Assembly (NCBI RefSeq): GCF_032452875.1
Contig: NC_083869.1
Span: forward strand, 73,898,501 to 73,962,500
DNA from: Bos javanicus
Taxonomy: Eukaryota; Chordata; Mammalia; Artiodactyla; Bovidae
DNA length: 64,000 bases
Direction: 5' to 3'
The notes under the pieces are model-generated. The model made no database searches, was not told where the DNA came from, and saw only the letters and a program-made list of their open reading frames with translations. The translations under genes and the position numbers were made by a program. Positions 10,771-21,714 of the stretch are shown one piece after another; the first letter of the stretch is position 1; each line of letters begins with the position of its first letter.

Positions 10771-12253
10771 GGACCAGTCCAGCCCTGGGTCTGTGCATCT
10801 TGACTTGTTACTAAGGCAAAGTCTCTGTTGCTCAAGGACAAAGCCAGAGGAGACCAGAACTGCAACGTGAAGGTCAGCCTAGGGAAGAGTTTTCTGGCCT
10901 AGTGAGAGGAATATAGATTTAGGCATTGCCCTATTGTGGCTTCCATGTGGGTTTCCACTGTTCATGGACAACATGAAATTGTACGTGGCATTCAATGCCT
11001 CTAAGCCCTCATTTCTTCATCTATAGACCGTGATCCTAATGCTCCTTTTAGAGATGTGTGTGAAGTGCTAGGCAGAGTGTCTGGCCCTTGTCTTCTGTTT
11101 CCTTCTTTTCACATTTGTGTGGACAGGGAATGATGCTTGCTGTTCCAGTTCCAAAGGGATCAAGCCATTAGCCATTGCAGCATGCCCTCCACACCCCGAT
11201 GGTTCACCCTGAGGGGAATTTAGGATGGAAAACAACAGGACATATTCTGTGCTTTGGATATTGGCCCTAGGTAATTAAGATGCATATCTAAGAAACAGGC
11301 ATTCCTATGAGCCTAGACTCTTGTTATCTTCCCATACACAGAAAAACTCTAAAATCTTTAACTCCAGTTACTTATTTTTTGCAATTAGCATTAATCTTTG
11401 GATGTTCTACTACATTTTCTTCTTTTTTTTTTTCCTTTTTAGTGAAAAACACTTATATTTTCTGGCTCCTCCCCTACCTCTTCAGAGTAATTCCAAAGAG
11501 CTATTAAGAGATGGTCTCCTGGGCTATAGTCCTCAGAAAGTTTCCTAAATATAAACTTAACCTGAAGCTTTTAGATTGTACTTTTTCTTCATTTGACACT
11601 TGCAATGCTATCCAATGCAAATTCAAATTCCATTTGAGGTCAGAATGGCTTTAGGGTCACAGCCATGAATTGTCTTTATTGACCAAATGTAGGATTGTTG
11701 AGCTGGTATCTGGGTTGACTATTTCCGGGACAGGGTTTTCTCTCAGGAGTGACATGGGGGAGGTAGAGAGGGACCAAAGGAAAGACTGTTCTGTTGGGAG
11801 GCATCATATCCCCTCATCACAGATAGCGACATGAATCCTCAAACAGAATAAAGCCAGTCCCCAGAATCCCTTTGGCATGAAAAGCATGATTCCTCTTCCT
11901 GCTTAACTTGGCTTTTATCTGCCTCTAAATTAATTAGCTGTGAAAGGACAAAAAATAACCCCAAGATATTGTATTTTAATTCTAATTTTTAATGCATGGT
12001 TTGGGAGCCCAGCTGGCAGCATTTTTAGCCCTGGTGATATGATGGAGGAGCTGTGGTTCTTTCTGAGGGGATTTGAATGCAGCCTTCTTTCCCTTCATTG
12101 AGGGGGTCCTTTCCTTAACAGGAACCCGTTTCACACACACCAATGTACACACATGGACATAACTGCACACATGTTAGCATACACAAAATTAACACATAAA
12201 TTTGCTGAAGTTTTTTTTGGAAGAGATCTGCAAAAAGAAATGAGATTTCCTAG
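10771..12253. other. unassigned sequence
   Basis: About 1.5 kb without a repeat I can name and without a convincing open frame. A short T-rich run lies near 11420-11435. Confidence 0.4.
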
Positions 12254-12263
12254 CCAGGGCTGC

Positions 12264-12321
12264 TGCAGTACATGGGGTCTCAAAGAGTAAGACACGACTT
12301 AGTTAGTGATTCAACAACAAA
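12264..12321 (+). mobile_element. 58-bp 5'-truncated Bov-tA/BovB 3' end
   Basis: Only the 3' end of the element is present (TACATGGGGTCTCAAAGAGT, ACACGACTTAG and a CAACAACAAA tail). It is bounded by a 10-bp target-site duplication, CCAGGGCTGC, at 12254-12263 and 12322-12331. Because Bov-tA and BovB share this tail, the source element cannot be told from the fragment. Confidence 0.85.
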
Positions 12322-12355
12322 CCAGGGCTGCAGTGAGTACTTAAACAGCCTGGAC

Positions 12356-12375
12356 TTCTCTCTCTCTCTCTCTGT
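12356..12375 (+). repeat. short (TC)n microsatellite
   Basis: About ten uninterrupted TC/CT units sit within a longer pyrimidine-rich stretch. Confidence 0.85.
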
Positions 12376-12379
12376 TTCT

Positions 12380-13155
12380 CTCTGCCTCTTTAGGTTTTTG
12401 TCAAGTGGCTCCTTTGTGAAACATAATTCTTGACAGGAATAGCCTGTATCTTTAAAAAACTTAGAATAGCTTTTTGCCCATACTGCTCAGGTTAACATTA
12501 GTTCCACAAGACTCTAAGGAGAAAACTATATGGAAAAGTAGTTCTGTGTCCAAATGAACTTATATGTAACCCTGTTAAACAGGACTGTAGGAACTTTTGT
12601 AAGCTAATGTACCCCACAAACCACCAGAGGGGACTACTGTCTGCAGAAGTTCCTTCCTAAGGTCATTTGACACCCACTTCTCCTACCCTTTTTTTTTTTC
12701 CCACATAGTATCTTTCCATCCCAGTGTTCCAGAGACACCAATTTGAGATCCTTGTTTCAGTGTTCTGTCTTCTTTTGTAGTTAGAGTGTGGTTGGTTAGA
12801 GTGGAAATGTTCAGGGCTTATGACTTTGCTCTTGACTCTGGTCACAGGAAATCAGAAAGATGGATGTTAGTTCTGGGTGCTGGTTTCCCAGTGCATGTGT
12901 ATGTCCCGAAGAGGAGACACCTCCTAACTGGGAGCTTACCTCCTGTTTCTGGTTCTGATACTGGCCCTGGTTATGAAGAAATGTAGGTTGCTCTGAACCT
13001 CGGGATGTGGTGAGTTGAGCAAGACAGACTGTGTAGAGAGGAGCTTAAGGCTTTTATACTTTTGTAAAAATTCACATTTTTGAGCTAGGCTGCGCCAGTG
13101 AAACTCTTATTTCATTCTGCTGGGAGGACTTGTGGGGCAGTTAATCTGTAATTTA
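12380..13155. other. unassigned sequence
   Basis: No gene or named repeat seen. A T-run lies near 12690-12700. Confidence 0.4.
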
Positions 13156-13238
13156 TTTTATTGATTTTTCCCCCAACTCTATCTGTGAGATAGAATTGAT
13201 ATATAATGCTCTGTAAATTTAAGATATACAATGTGATT

Positions 13239-13368
13239 TTTTTTTTTTTTTTTTGGCTGTGCTGGGTCTTAATTGCGGCATAGGATCTAGTCAGTCAACC
13301 AGGGGTTGAACCCAGCACCCCCTGCTTGGGTCCAGTCTTAACCACTGGACCACCAGGGGAGTCCTGTG
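13239..13368 (-). mobile_element. CHR-type SINE nested in L1
   Basis: A T-run, then GGCTGTGCTGGGTCTTAATT, GGGGTTGAACCCAGCACCCC and ACCACTGGACCACCAGG are the reverse complement of a CHR SINE. Short TGTGAT copies on both sides, followed by the expected L1 continuation GATTTGATATATG, mark the insertion. Confidence 0.85.
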
Positions 13369-14078
13369 ATGATTTGATATATGTGTGTATAGGGAAATGA
13401 TCATCAGAGTAAGGTTAGTTGACACACCTATCACCTCATAGAGTTTCCATCTTCTTGCAGGGGAAGAGTGAGAACTTTTAAGATCTATTCTCTCAGCGAC
13501 TTTCAAAAGTACAATATAATTTAGTCTCATTGAATGTAGTCATCACACTTCACATTAAATTGCAAGAACTTATTCATCTTTTAGCTGAAAATTTGTGCTC
13601 TTTGATCACCTACATCAGTTTCTCTTATACCCCCATAACTTCCGTTCCCAGCAATATCAATCTGCCCTCTGTTTTTATGAATTTATTTATTTTTTAAATT
13701 CCACAGGTAAGTAAGAGCATCCAGTAATTGTCTTTTCTCTGTCTGACTTATTTCACTTATCATAAGCCCTTAAGATTTATCCATTTGGCATAAAATCGAA
13801 GGATTTCCTTCTTTTTAATGACTGAATAATATTGCATTGTATATAAGTACCTCATTCTCTTTCCATTCAATGAACACTTAGGTTGCTTCCATGTCTTAGT
13901 TATTATAAATAATGCTGCAATGGAGATCTAGGTGCAGATATTTCACAAAGATAGAAGCTTCATCTCTTTCAGATATATACCTAGAAGTGGAATTGCTGGA
14001 TCATGCATCAGTTCTACTTTTATTTGTAAGGAAATCTGTACTATTTTCACAGCGGCTGCATCAATTTCATTTCCACTG

Positions 14079-14332
14079 AGCTGAAACTCCAGTACTTTGG
14101 CCACCTCATGAGAAGAATTGACTCATTGGAAAAGACTTGGATGCTGGCAGGGATTGGGGGCAGGAAGAGAAGTGGACGACAGAGGATGAGATGGCTGGAT
14201 GGCATCACCAACTCGATGGACGTGAGTTTGAGTGAACTCTGGGAGTTGGTGATGGACAGGGAGGCCTGGCGTGCTGTGATTCATGGGGTCACAAAGAGTC
14301 GGACACAACTGAGGGACTGAACTGAACTGAAG
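14079..14332 (+). mobile_element. BovB LINE 3' end nested in L1
   Basis: The last roughly 250 bp of BovB is present, 5'-truncated. The plus frame at 14108-14320 reads the C-terminal BovB protein (RRIDSLEKTWMLAGIGGRK, ITNSMDVSLSELWELVMDRE) and ends at the usual CTGAACTGAACTGAAG tail. L1 text resumes immediately afterwards. Confidence 0.93.
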
Positions 14333-14582
14333 AGTGTATAGTGTTCTTATTATTCCACATCCCCACCAGGACTTGTTTGATAATAGCCAGTCTAATAGAT
14401 GTGAAGTGATATCTCATTGTTGTTTTGGTTTGCACTTCCCCAATGATTAGTGATGTTGAACAACTTTCCACATACCTGTTGGCCATTTATTTCTTTGGAA
14501 AAATGACTATTCAGGTCCTTTGCCCATTTTTAACTGGATAATTATATTGATTTGATATTGAGTTGTTTGAGCTCCTTATATA

Positions 14583-14662
14583 TTGGATTGGACAAAAACT
14601 TTGTTCAGGTTTTTCTGTAACATCTCATGGAAAAATCTAAACAAACTTTTTGGCCAATCCAA
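14583..14662. mobile_element. 80-bp mariner-type MITE nested in L1
   Basis: The element starts TTGGATTGGACAAAAACTTT and ends CTTTTTGGCCAATCCAA. The first 33 bases pair with the reverse complement of the last 33 at 29 positions. TA dinucleotides flank it at 14581-14582 and 14663-14664, as expected for Tc1/mariner TA target duplication. Removing it restores a continuous L1 phrase (CTCCTTATATATTTGGATAT). Length and layout resemble the human 80-bp MADE1 family. The bovine family name is not recalled with certainty. Confidence 0.85.
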
Positions 14663-15093
14663 TATTTGGATATTAACCTCTTATCAAATATAGAGTTTGT
14701 AAATATTCCTACCATTCTTTAGATTATCTTTCAATTTTGTTGAAATTCATTGTTTCTTTCACTATGTAGAAGTTTGATGTAGTCTCACTTGTTTATTTTT
14801 ACTTTTATTGCTTGTGCCTTTGAGTATCAAATAAAAAATAATCCTTGCTAAGACCAATGTCAATGCATTTCCCCCTATATTTGCTTTTAGGAATTTAAAA
14901 CTTTCAAGTCTTAACTTTAAACCTTTAATCAATTTTGAGTTAATTTTTGTAAGTGGTGCAAGATAGGGGTCATTCTTTTGTGTGTGATTATCAAGTTTTC
15001 CAAATACCACAAGTTGAAAAGATTATTTTTTTCTCCATTGAGCATTCTAGTTCCCTTGTTAAATATTATTTGACCATATGTACATGGGTTTTG

Positions 15094-15292
15094 GGCTTCC
15101 CAGGTGGCACAGTTATAAAGAATCTGCTTACCAATGCAAGAGACATGGGTTTGATCCCAGGATTGGGAATATTCCCTGGATGAGGATATAGCAATCTGCT
15201 CCAGTATTTTTGCCTGGGAAATCCCATGGACAGAGGAGTGTGTTGGGCTACAGTCTATAGGGGTCACAGAGAATTGGACGTGACTGAGCATA
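15094..15292 (+). mobile_element. Bov-tA SINE nested in L1
   Basis: A complete head (GGGCTTCCCAGGTGGCACAG), a B box (GGTTTGATCCCAGG), the body and a TTGGACGTGACTGAGCAT end are present. L1 sequence lies on both sides. Confidence 0.93.
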
Positions 15293-15349
15293 CAAAAGTT
15301 TATTTCTGGGCTCTTGATTCTTTTTCCATTGGTCCACATGTCTGTTTTT

Positions 15350-15429
15350 ATGCTGCTGCTAAGTCGCTTCAGTCGTGTCCGACTCTGTGTGACCCCATAG
15401 ACGGCAGCCCACCAGGCTCCCCCATCCCT
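15350..15429 (-). mobile_element. BOV-A2 3' fragment nested in L1
   Basis: The minus-strand text GCTGCTGCTAAGTCGCTTCA and GTGTCCGACTCTGTGTGACC, with ACGGCAGCCCACCAGG, is the CAG-tailed 3' end of BOV-A2, 5'-truncated after about 80 bp. Confidence 0.9.
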
Positions 15430-15897
15430 GATGACTACAGTGATTGCAGTATAGTCTGAAATCAGATAGTGAGAAGGTTCCTCCTTTGTTGTGCTTTCTA
15501 AACTTTACTTTGTCTATTTGGAGGATGGGGGTGTCTTTTGATGGACAGTTTTGCCTGGTATAGTATTCTTGGTTGACAGTTTTTTTCTTTCAGTATTTTA
15601 AATATATCATCTCACTTTTTCCTGGCTTGCAAAGTTTCTGCTGAGAAATTTGCAATCTTGTTTTTGCTCCCTTGTATGTGATGAGTCTTTTTTCTTGCTG
15701 CTTTCAAAATTCTCTCTTTTTCTTTGACTTTTGACAGTTCATTTATAATGTGTCTTGTCACTCTTTTTGATTCAAAATTTTTGGGATATTTGGGCCTCAT
15801 TTCTGGATTTCTAATTCTCTACCCAAATTTGGGAAATTTTCAGCTATTCTTGCCTTAACTGCATTTTATGTCCCTTTCTTTTTCTCTTCTTCTCATT

Positions 15898-15953
15898 CAG
15901 AGATTCCTATAATACAGAGATATAGCAGAGATTCCTATAATGCAGAGATATAG
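15898..15953 (+). repeat. 28-bp tandem duplication
   Basis: The 28-bp unit beginning CAGAGATTCCTATAAT occurs twice back to back (15898-15925 and 15926-15953) with one mismatch. Confidence 0.95.
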
Positions 15954-16555
15954 TTTCTTTTGATGTTGTCTTATAAGCTCCATAGGACTTCTCAATTGTT
16001 TTTCATTCTTGTTTCTTTTTATTCCTCTGACTGGATAATTTCAAATGATCTGTCTTCAAGTTCACTGATTCTTTCTTCTGATTGGTCATGTTTGCTGTTG
16101 AAGCTTCTGTAGAAGTCTTCAGTCATTGTAATTCTTTAGCTTTAGAATTCCTGCTTGTTTATTTTTGAGAGTTTCTATTTATTTGTTCAACAGTCTCATG
16201 CATCATTTTCATGATTTCTTTGGCTGTCTTTCCGTGTATTCTTATAGTTCATTGAACTTTTTAGAGAATTATTCTAAATTATTTTAAAACACAGTTATTT
16301 GTGATGTCATGTTTTTCCAGATTCTTTGTAATCCTTGTATCTTTGTGTTTTTATTTGAGTAAGCACTCTCCTCTTCCAAGCTTTTAGGTTTTTTAGGCTT
16401 GCTTTAGCTGAGAAAGACCTTCACCAGTCAGTTAGACTTGTAGTACTAGATGTAGTACAGCTAACAGCTGTTAGCATCTGTGGGGAAGAGGGACTTTCTA
16501 TCAGAGTCTTATTGCATGAGCTCACTGTGCTCTGAGGTCAGGGAGGATGCTATTG

Positions 16556-16690
16556 GCTGGGCTCCATGTTTGAGTGGTTCTACTGGCTGAGCTATGAGTT
16601 CAAGTGGGACCAATAGGTGGGCTGCCTGGTTGGGCAGGGTTGATGGCTGGGCTATGCCATCAGGTGTAACCATTAGCTGGGCTCTGCAAT
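16556..16690 (+). repeat. diverged ~30-bp tandem array
   Basis: Four to five units of 29-31 bp each begin GGCTGGGCT, GGCTGAGCT, GGTGGGCTG, GGCTGGGCT and AGCTGGGCT. Weaker relatives continue to about 16800. The array may belong to an L1 5' UTR. Confidence 0.75.
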
Positions 16691-17150
16691 CACCTCTGGT
16701 TGAATGGAGTCTCAGTCTATGTTCTTGGCAGGTGGTGCCACTGGTTGGACTCTGCAGTTGGGCAGTTCTATGACTGGACTCTGCAATCACTCTTGATTGA
16801 GTGGGGCCTCAAGCTGTGGTTTGCAACTGATTGTGCCACTGACTGTACCCTGCAGCTACCTGGGTTCTCAGACCAGGCTTCCTAGTTGAGTGAAACTGGA
16901 ATTTGCTTTCCTGTCCAAGCAGAATGTAGAGATTTCATAGGTGGTATGGTCCATTGGCTAAGGATCTATATTAGGCAGAACTACCCACTGAACTTCCTGT
17001 CCAGACACTTCTACCAAGCTTGGCTCCACAGATATGCTAAGTCATTGGCTGAAATTTCTGCTCTGATGCCAAAATTTGAGTGCTGGTGGCTCTCAAATGT
17101 TGCAGATGCCCTGCCTTCCTTCTCTGTCTCTGTCTGATCCCAAGTAGTTG

Positions 17151-18414
17151 ATTCCTGCAGATTCCCCAGTGATCCCTATGAGGGAGACCCAAGTAGTCCT
17201 CCTAGAAAGTGTCACATGATGTTAGGAGAGCTGAATGTCCATTTCAGACACTGAATGTCCACTCTCTTTTCCCACTTGAAAAGTTGTAGGCCTTTCACCA
17301 CAGTGAAAGGGCCCCTCACATCTGGAGGAGAAGTGATACAATCAGAATAAAACCATTCCTCTGACTCTTCTAATGTGGTCCTTCTTGGTCTTTGTGGTTG
17401 AGGGGTGATTCAACCTCACCTCTAGGTTCTCGGATTTTTATAATGGTGTTTATACCATGAATAGCTCTTAGCTGGTCTTCTTGTGATAGGCACTGAAGTT
17501 GGGAATGACATTTGTTACCATCTTGATGACATAACTCTTGAGACTTCTAAAGAAGGAAATACATATGAAAGCCAATGTCTGCAGCCTATAGCACTTGTGC
17601 CTCCCTCCCCTTGAGCTGAATCTAATCTGTGATTTAAATGCCTTTGGCTCCTCACATTTTTTTGAGACCACAAGAAACCAGGTTTATAAGAGTAGGTTTT
17701 CAGTAACACCATATTCTTGTGCCCTCCTTCCTTATATTCACATAACTCATCATTCTGTGCACACCTGAAAGCCTATGAACAGATGTACTCAAACCCAGAG
17801 TCAATGTCAGGACAGTCTTCTACTTTAGAAAAATTCAGCATTTCCTCATCTGTTGTGTTAACCTGTTAGGACTCGGAAAATTAGATGATAGCAGGAGCTT
17901 TTGAAATGCTGCAATAAAGCATTTACTTTGCTCTTCTGAACCTTTCTCTTGCTACATTAAGTCAGATATTTTCAACTTCCATTCTATTTTTCCCCAAATG
18001 CTCAGGGAGAGTTCATTTCTAAAAGTACAATGAGAAAACACAGAGAGTAAGCAAGAAGGAGGTTGACTTAATTTGTTTTTAAACAAGTGGTTGGAATGCA
18101 GGCACCAGTGACAGACTGCACATGATTAGCAAAGTACAGAAGGAATCATGTTTGAGAAAAGAAGACAGTGATAGTGTCACTTATAGTCCATGGAGGAAGT
18201 GGACACCTGAAAGCCCAAGTGCTAGTGATTATCAGAAAGTCCAGTGGGTCTGCTTCTTAACCAAGAAATCATCAAACACGTGTTATGCACCACTCTCAGG
18301 AGATGTGTGGCTAATCTCACAGTGCACACATTTGGGATGCATGAAGACAACATACTAGAAGGCTAGTGCTGATTTGTGTAAAAAAAGATGACTGCAAAAC
18401 ATCATGGAAACTGG
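17151..18414. other. unassigned sequence
   Basis: About 1.25 kb with no recognised gene or named repeat. The 17280-17700 part may be older L1 sequence but I cannot support that firmly. Confidence 0.35.
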
Positions 18415-18583
18415 GTTAATGTGGGTTTTAGAATCTGTTACACCTCCTGGGTTCAAATCATGGCTTAGTCACTTACCAGTGGGATGAGGCACATTTTTTT
18501 CTTGGAGTCCAGCTTTTTCATCTGTAAAATAAGGGCAAGGGTGCTCCCCTAGTGGGGTTATTATGAAATAGAAATAACATTAC
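18415..18583 (+). mobile_element. MIR SINE
   Basis: GGGTTCAAATCATGGCTTAG, CACTTACCAGTG and TTTTTCATCTGTAAAATAAG occur in MIR order and spacing. Confidence 0.8.
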
Positions 18584-19124
18584 AGTGGGTGACTGAAAGA
18601 TAGAAATGATTGTGAAGATGATGGGATATATCTATAACTGTGTTGATTCTTGACTGGGGATGAATGATACCTGATGTGAGTTGGCAGAGATGACCTGAGA
18701 ATTCATTTCTTTGTAGGGAGAAGGGAGAGTGAGATGAGTCACATACATTTCCCATGGAATAGCTTCATGAGAAGGGCTCAGATAAAGAAACTTTCTGTTC
18801 ATTACAGAATATAAATATATTCACTGAAAGGCAGAAAGTAGGTGGATGAAATCAAATAGCCTAAAGGTAGCATAAAAGAAAGATAAAGTACAAAACTAGA
18901 TAAAAAGGACACTATCTCATATCAAGTGAATCCATGCAGCAATACATCCACCATTTTTTTAATGATTGCATTTCAGGGTTTATTGGACCCTGGAGTATCA
19001 GTGAATAGGATGACCAGCTCTAGGGATAGGAGGAAGGGTATCTCCTTCCTCTTCTTATTTTTCTGTGAAGGCCACAGGCACAAGCTAAGCCTTTCAAAAA
19101 TGAAGAAAATGGTGTCGTGATATT
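18584..19124. other. unassigned sequence
   Basis: No gene or named repeat seen. Confidence 0.4.
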
Positions 19125-19297
19125 TGTCTTTTTCTGACTTATTTATGAAATATAAAAAAATGATACAAATGAACTTGTTTACAAAACAGAAACAGACTCA
19201 TGGATGTAGAAAATAAACTTATGGTTAACAAAGGTGCAAAGGGGGATGAGAGGAGGGATAAATTAGGAGCTTGAGATTAACACATACACACTACTAT

Positions 19298-19299
19298 AT

Positions 19300-19334
<35 letters not shown>
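19298..19334 (+). repeat. (GATA)n microsatellite in L1 3' UTR
   Basis: About nine GATA/TAGA units follow CTACTATATA inside the L1 tail. Confidence 0.95.
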
Positions 19335-19335
<1 letters not shown>

Positions 19336-19446
19336 CAAGGACCTACTGCATAGCTCAGGGAACTATACTCAATATTTTGTAATAATTGAAAAGAATCATT
19401 CATATATATATATACACACACATATACATATACATATACATATATA

Positions 19447-19657
19447 GAACTTCTGGTGGCTCCAGCAGTAAGGGATCTGCCTGAAATGCAGGAGACCTGG
19501 GTTTGATCACTGGGTCTGGAAGATTCACTGGAGAAAGGACCCCCTGGAATCCCACTCCAGTATTCTTGCTTGGAGAATTCCATGGATGGAGGAACCTGGT
19601 GGGCTACAGTCCATGAAATTGCAAAGAGTTGGACATGACTAAGTGACTTTCACTTTA
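19447..19657 (+). mobile_element. Bov-tA SINE nested in L1 tail
   Basis: The head (CTTCTGGTGGCTCCAGCAGT), B box (GGTTTGATCACTGG), body (CCCACTCCAGTATTCTTGCT) and end (GTTGGACATGACTAAGTGAC) are present. The L1 AT-rich tract flanks it on both sides. Confidence 0.93.
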
Positions 19658-19682
19658 TTTCATATATATCTAAGTATTTGAA

Positions 19683-19687
<5 letters not shown>

Positions 19688-19713
<26 letters not shown>
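19688..19713 (+). repeat. (TA)n microsatellite
   Basis: About 13 TA units follow the SINE inside the L1 3' UTR. Confidence 0.9.
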
Positions 19714-19723
<10 letters not shown>

Positions 19724-19806
19724 TAAACGGAATCACTTTGCTGTACACCTGAAACTAATACAACATTGTAAATCAACTGTACCTCAGTAAAAAACTTAAA
19801 AAAACT

Positions 19807-19998
19807 AAGGATGTCCCTGGCAGTCCAGTGGTTAAGACTTCGCCCTCCAATGCAGGGAGTGTGAGTTCAATCCCTGGTTGGGGAGCTAAAATCCTGCATG
19901 CCTTGTAGCCAAAAAACCAAAACATAGAACAGAAATGATATTGTAACAAATTCAATAAAGACTTTAAAAAGTGGCCCACATCAAAAAAATCTTTAAAA
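19807..19998 (+). mobile_element. CHR-type SINE
   Basis: GTCCCTGGCAGTCCAGTGGT, TTAAGACTTCG, GAGTTCAATCCCTGG and GGGGAGCTAAAATCCTGC are followed by the tail TTCAATAAAGACTTTAAAAA. It sits directly after the L1 poly(A). Confidence 0.87.
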
Positions 19999-20477
19999 AA
20001 CCCGGGTGAGAACTGAAACTTAAGAGGCTAAAAAAAATAACTGACTGGGGACTGCATTCCTCAGCCTCTTTCAGAGCTGGTTCTATCCCTCATGCCTCCC
20101 TTCTCGCTCTTGGCTTGTTTTGGGATGATCACTTGCTGTGTCTGACCATGCTGACCCTCCCAGGTTGTTGCCAGTCTATCAGCTTCTCTGAGCAGAGTCT
20201 GCTCCCTGGTTTATAGTATGTCACCTTCTCCCAGACATGTACCTGGATAGGCTTGTCCTGATGTGTGCCACTCCAGAGAGAGGCCTGTGGGAGCTGCCTT
20301 CCCTCTCTAGGCACTGGTCCTGGGAAGAGTCCTCCAGGAGTGCCTTGAATTCTGAATAGAGCCTCAAGACCAAAAAAGAGGAGAAAAGAGAAATGAGGTT
20401 TGGGTCACCAAGTTCAGGCTGATGTCAGGCTGTGGCTTATACAAAATTATTTTAATGAAATACAGACATCTTCTAAA
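19999..20477. other. unassigned sequence
   Basis: No gene or named repeat seen. A GATCACTTGCTGTG-containing part may be ruminant-specific repeat but is not assigned. Confidence 0.35.
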
Positions 20478-20880
20478 TTGGTGATTCTCAAACTCTGGTC
20501 TGAGGACGACTAGCAGGTCCCCAGGGCAGTACAAGGGGATCCTTGAGGTGAAAACTTTCTACTTTCGTAATGCTAAGATGTTACTTGCTGTTCTTTTTAA
20601 AACTCCTTTAATCAATAGATTAAAAAAAATACTCTATGACACATGATAACATCATCTTTCTGTATGCTAGGTATTTTGTGATTTAAAAAGTTTCTCAATT
20701 TGAATTTCTAATTTGGCAAATGTTGACAAATATAACTCAGATAAATAAGACCTCTTTGGAGATTCTCAATAAATTTTTTTAAAGTAATTAGCCTCCAATT
20801 AAAATAAATTAAAAATATAAATTAAAAAAAAAAAAAAGAGTAAATGGGTCCTGAGATCAAAGTGTGTAAGAGCTGCTGTT
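20478..20880. mobile_element. hAT-type DNA transposon remnant with A-rich insertion
   Basis: The left end (GGTGATTCTCAAACTCTGGTC) and the right end read in reverse (AACAGCAGCTCTTACACACT, then TTGATCTCAGGACC) both resemble the CAGTGGTTCTCAAAC terminus of old hAT elements. Between 20770 and 20838 an A-rich tail (TTAGCCTCCAATTAAAATAA and a 15-bp A-run) interrupts it and may be a separate retroposed tail. Confidence 0.6.
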
Positions 20881-21059
20881 CTAGGAATGGTTGTGCTGAG
20901 GTGGGTTGTGGGTGGGGTTGGGAGAGAAATTCACCAGGGTGGTGGTGATGAAGATTCTGTAGGTTTTGTACAGAACTGATGCAAAGACACAATTGACCAT
21001 TGCACTAATGAATTTCATTGGCTCACTGCTTTGTTTATTCTACAAATTTTTTTAGTGCA

Positions 21060-21172
21060 TTGTTTAAGCAGACAGGCTCTTGTATCAGGCTGTGTGCATC
21101 CAGATCCTGACTTAGCCACTTTAACTCTGTGACCTTGGGCAAGTTAATGAGTTTCCCTGTGCCTCCTCCTCC
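21060..21172 (+). mobile_element. MIR SINE
   Basis: CCAGATCCTGACTTAGCCAC and CTCTGTGACCTTGGGCAAGT are followed by a CCTGTGCCTC match to the MIR core. Confidence 0.85.
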
Positions 21173-21714
21173 CCTTTATGTTCTTGATCTTTCTTTACCT
21201 TGCTCTGTGTCCTGGGAAGGTGATGGCTGGGCTAATCCTCATAGACATTGATGTTTAAATTTCTTTGTCCTCTGATTTCCCTTTGGGTTTGGCCAATGGG
21301 AGGCATCAGCAGGGGATGAGAGGTGGGAAGAGAGAAAAATAGGCGTATTTCTTCTCCTACTTCTTCATTGCTTTGGTGTCGGTTTTTGCACTGGCTGGGC
21401 CTCCAAGTCTTACTATTTCCTCTCCTTTATTTCAGTCTAGGCTGCTGCAAACCCTTGGGCACAACCCCATCCTGATACCAAGCAGGACTCCATGAGCTCC
21501 TGGACACAAAGACTTTCTGTGTCCCCAATCTCTTTGATTATAGGAAATAGCCTTCATTCAGCTTCCATGACCTTTTCTGAGTTCCAACAGGCAGACTCAT
21601 CTGTTGGTAATCAGGGAAGGGAGGGGATGTAGAGACAAGGTAGGAGCAGCCAAGAAACAATAGTGCAGGCTTGGTGAGGGTCCTGATTCCCCATCAAGGG
21701 ATACACTTAATATA
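21173..21714. other. unassigned sequence
   Basis: No gene or named repeat seen. Confidence 0.4.

Larger units (their letters stand above)
13160..15480 (-). mobile_element. old L1 LINE, 3' UTR and ORF2 part, with nested insertions
   Basis: The plus-strand text is the reverse complement of an L1M-type 3' end. It includes ACAATGTGAT...GATTTGATATATGTG, TATCACCTCATAGAG, the AATAATGCTGCAATGGAGAT stretch, GGAATTGCTGGATCATGC and the TGATATTGAGTTGTTTGAGC region. Both sides of each insertion align with the same L1 order, which shows one element interrupted by a CHR SINE, a BovB 3' end, a mariner MITE, a Bov-tA and a BOV-A2 fragment. No intact ORF2 frame remains. Confidence 0.85.
15530..17150 (-). mobile_element. 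probable L1 5' part (5' UTR-like), degraded
   Basis: The text from TTCTTGGTTGACAGTTTTTT through GTTTCTGCTGAGAAATTTGC to about 16450 is familiar as an interspersed old L1-associated sequence. The following GGCTGGGCTC-rich region resembles the repetitive 5' part of L1M elements. It may be the 5' half of the L1 at 13160-15480 with an internal deletion. This is inference from order and orientation only. No coding potential was seen. Confidence 0.45.
19125..19800 (+). mobile_element. L1 LINE 3' end (plus), split by SINE
   Basis: ATAAACTTATGGTTAACAAA, the CATACACACTACTATATATA region, CTGCATAGCTCAGGGAACTA and, after the SINE, CTGTACACCTGAAACTAATA plus TAAATCAACTGTACCTCAGT form the 3' UTR end of a ruminant L1 in the plus direction. 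Confidence 0.88.

Noticed and set aside
16509..16790. 93-codon minus-strand frame with repeated Ala-Gln-Pro-like phrases
   Set aside because: The phrases come from the ~30-bp tandem array and not from a protein repeat. Unit lengths vary between 29 and 31, which would break a coding frame.
20770..20838. A-rich stretch as a processed pseudogene tail
   Set aside because: No upstream transcript-like sequence precedes it and it sits inside a hAT remnant. It is more likely a stray retroposed tail.
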